A stretch of 43,486 bases of DNA, from contig JAJFHC010000030.1 in the NCBI GenBank assembly GCA_021775835.1, positions 1 through 43,486 of the forward strand. The letters run 5' to 3'. The notes under the pieces were generated by a model, which worked only from the letters and a program-made list of their open reading frames with translations, had not been told where the DNA came from and ran no database searches. Position numbers and translations under genes: made by a program. This document shows positions 42,865-43,486 of this stretch, piece by piece (position 1 is the first letter of the stretch; each line of letters begins with the position of its first letter). Source of the stretch: Hyphomicrobiales bacterium (lineage in GTDB: Bacteria > Pseudomonadota > Alphaproteobacteria > Rhizobiales > JAJFHC01).

Positions 42865-43486
42865 TCACGTCTGATCTCCGTCCTCACCCTGACCGCCGCC
42901 CCCACCTTGTTCTTCGCTTTGTTGGTCCTTCATGAGCTCCTTTTTGGTCCAGGCGCTCTTGAGCAGGCTGTTTGTATCGTCGAGTTTCCCGTCTTCAAGT
43001 TCCAGCATCTCGACCGCCGATTTTGCGATTGCGTAGCCAAGTTCGCGGTAGGCTTCGAATTGTTCCTCGTCAAAAAACTGATCGGCTGTCGTTTCATCGG
43101 GAAAGTCGGGATGGGCACCCTTGTAGCCTTTCGTCTTGAGGCTAACGTCTTCGATCATGGTCGCCTTCAGGTAGATGATCACGCCGGGTTCCGCCTGTTC
43201 GGGATAGAGGATCTTTGCGACAAAAAAGCCGGTCTTGGCCATCTTCGCCTTGGACGGATAGAGCATCGGCATATCTTCAACCAGCAGTTCCGGTCCCCGG
43301 CCTTTTTCGAACTCGATGGTTGTCTGGAAGTCCTCCTCGATCCGGCGAACCAGCGACACAAATGCCGAATAGGACGTCTCCTTGTCGGCTTCGCCATCAC
43401 AGACAATGATCAACTTCGCGTGCCGTCTGATCAGTTCGTAGACGCCGAGATTGTCGAAATGCCCTCCGTCCGTGAGTTCCATGATG
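42865..43486 (-). CDS. Patatin-like phospholipase, C-terminal part (gene continues past the right edge)
   Basis: At least 206 residues are visible and the N-terminal part lies outside the window. LTDGGHFDNLGVYELIRRHAKLIIVCDGEADKE is the C-terminal patatin motif, with the D-G-G that carries the catalytic Asp of the Ser-Asp dyad. The serine itself (G-x-S-x-G) would lie in the missing part. The last 30 residues are acidic and glycine-rich (QGGGGGQGEDGDQT) and look disordered. It converges with the threonine-synthase-like gene, 39 bases stop to stop. Confidence 0.82.
   Translation of the reverse strand, partial: IMELTDGGHFDNLGVYELIRRHAKLIIVCDGEADKETSYSAFVSLVRRIEEDFQTTIEFEKGRGPELLVEDMPMLYPSKAKMAKTGFFVAKILYPEQAEPGVIIYLKATMIEDVSLKTKGYKGAHPDFPDETTADQFFDEEQFEAYRELGYAIAKSAVEMLELEDGKLDDTNSLLKSAWTKKELMKDQQSEEQGGGGGQGEDGDQT

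Overview
The window looks like a chromosomal segment of an alphaproteobacterium with roughly 55-60 percent GC in most genes. The best evidence is a GcrA-type cell-cycle regulator with GANTC methylation sites in front of it, the long two-module form of dCTP deaminase, long PstC and PstA proteins, and an argD-argF-hslO operon. The order or genus cannot be fixed from sequence alone. No phage, IS element, CRISPR array or rRNA was seen, and there is one tRNA.

Layout. Positions 1-3600 hold small accessory genes: a GNAT acetyltransferase, a two-helix membrane protein, and an exported NTF2-like protein divergent from a LysR regulator. Positions 3580-5630 hold an exported cupredoxin and a DUF4142 protein, divergent from an AraC regulator. 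Positions 5645-7930 hold an LprI-like exported protein and a CDP-alcohol phosphatidyltransferase. Positions 8065-15564 are a complete phosphate-starvation locus, phoR-pstS-pstC-pstA-pstB-phoU-phoB, with two tandem PHO boxes before pstS. It is bounded on both sides by lipid-modifying genes, the phosphatidyltransferase and a cyclopropane fatty acid synthase. gcrA follows with a clear terminator. The gcrA/argD intergenic region is dense in signals: five GANTC sites, a perfect 20-bp palindrome, a CtrA-like site, a promoter and a terminator-like hairpin.

Positions 18058-22691 carry argD, argF and hslO, joined by ATGA overlaps, and convergent argE, so three arginine steps sit together. Next is an RND efflux pair (adaptor plus pump) with a good sigma-70 promoter, closely followed by a lone rmlD-like reductase. 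After a 546-base gap and a small low-GC secreted protein come trkH and apaG, then dcd in the opposite direction. dcd runs into a two-gene cassette: a glycosyltransferase fused to a TupA-like ATP-grasp domain, followed 9 bases later by a stand-alone copy of the same ATP-grasp module. A radical SAM gene converges on this cassette. This is the least explained coding part of the window.

The right end has tRNA-Gly(CCC), chorismate mutase with a TauD-type dioxygenase, and a tightly packed minus-strand operon: homocysteine-S-methyltransferase-like enzyme, ketopantoate-reductase-like enzyme, MFS transporter and DUF1801 protein. A threonine-synthase-like gene is divergent from that operon. The C-terminal end of a patatin-like phospholipase is cut by the window edge. 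Two related palindromic repeats sit between convergent gene pairs, at 21358-21467 and 37851-37937.
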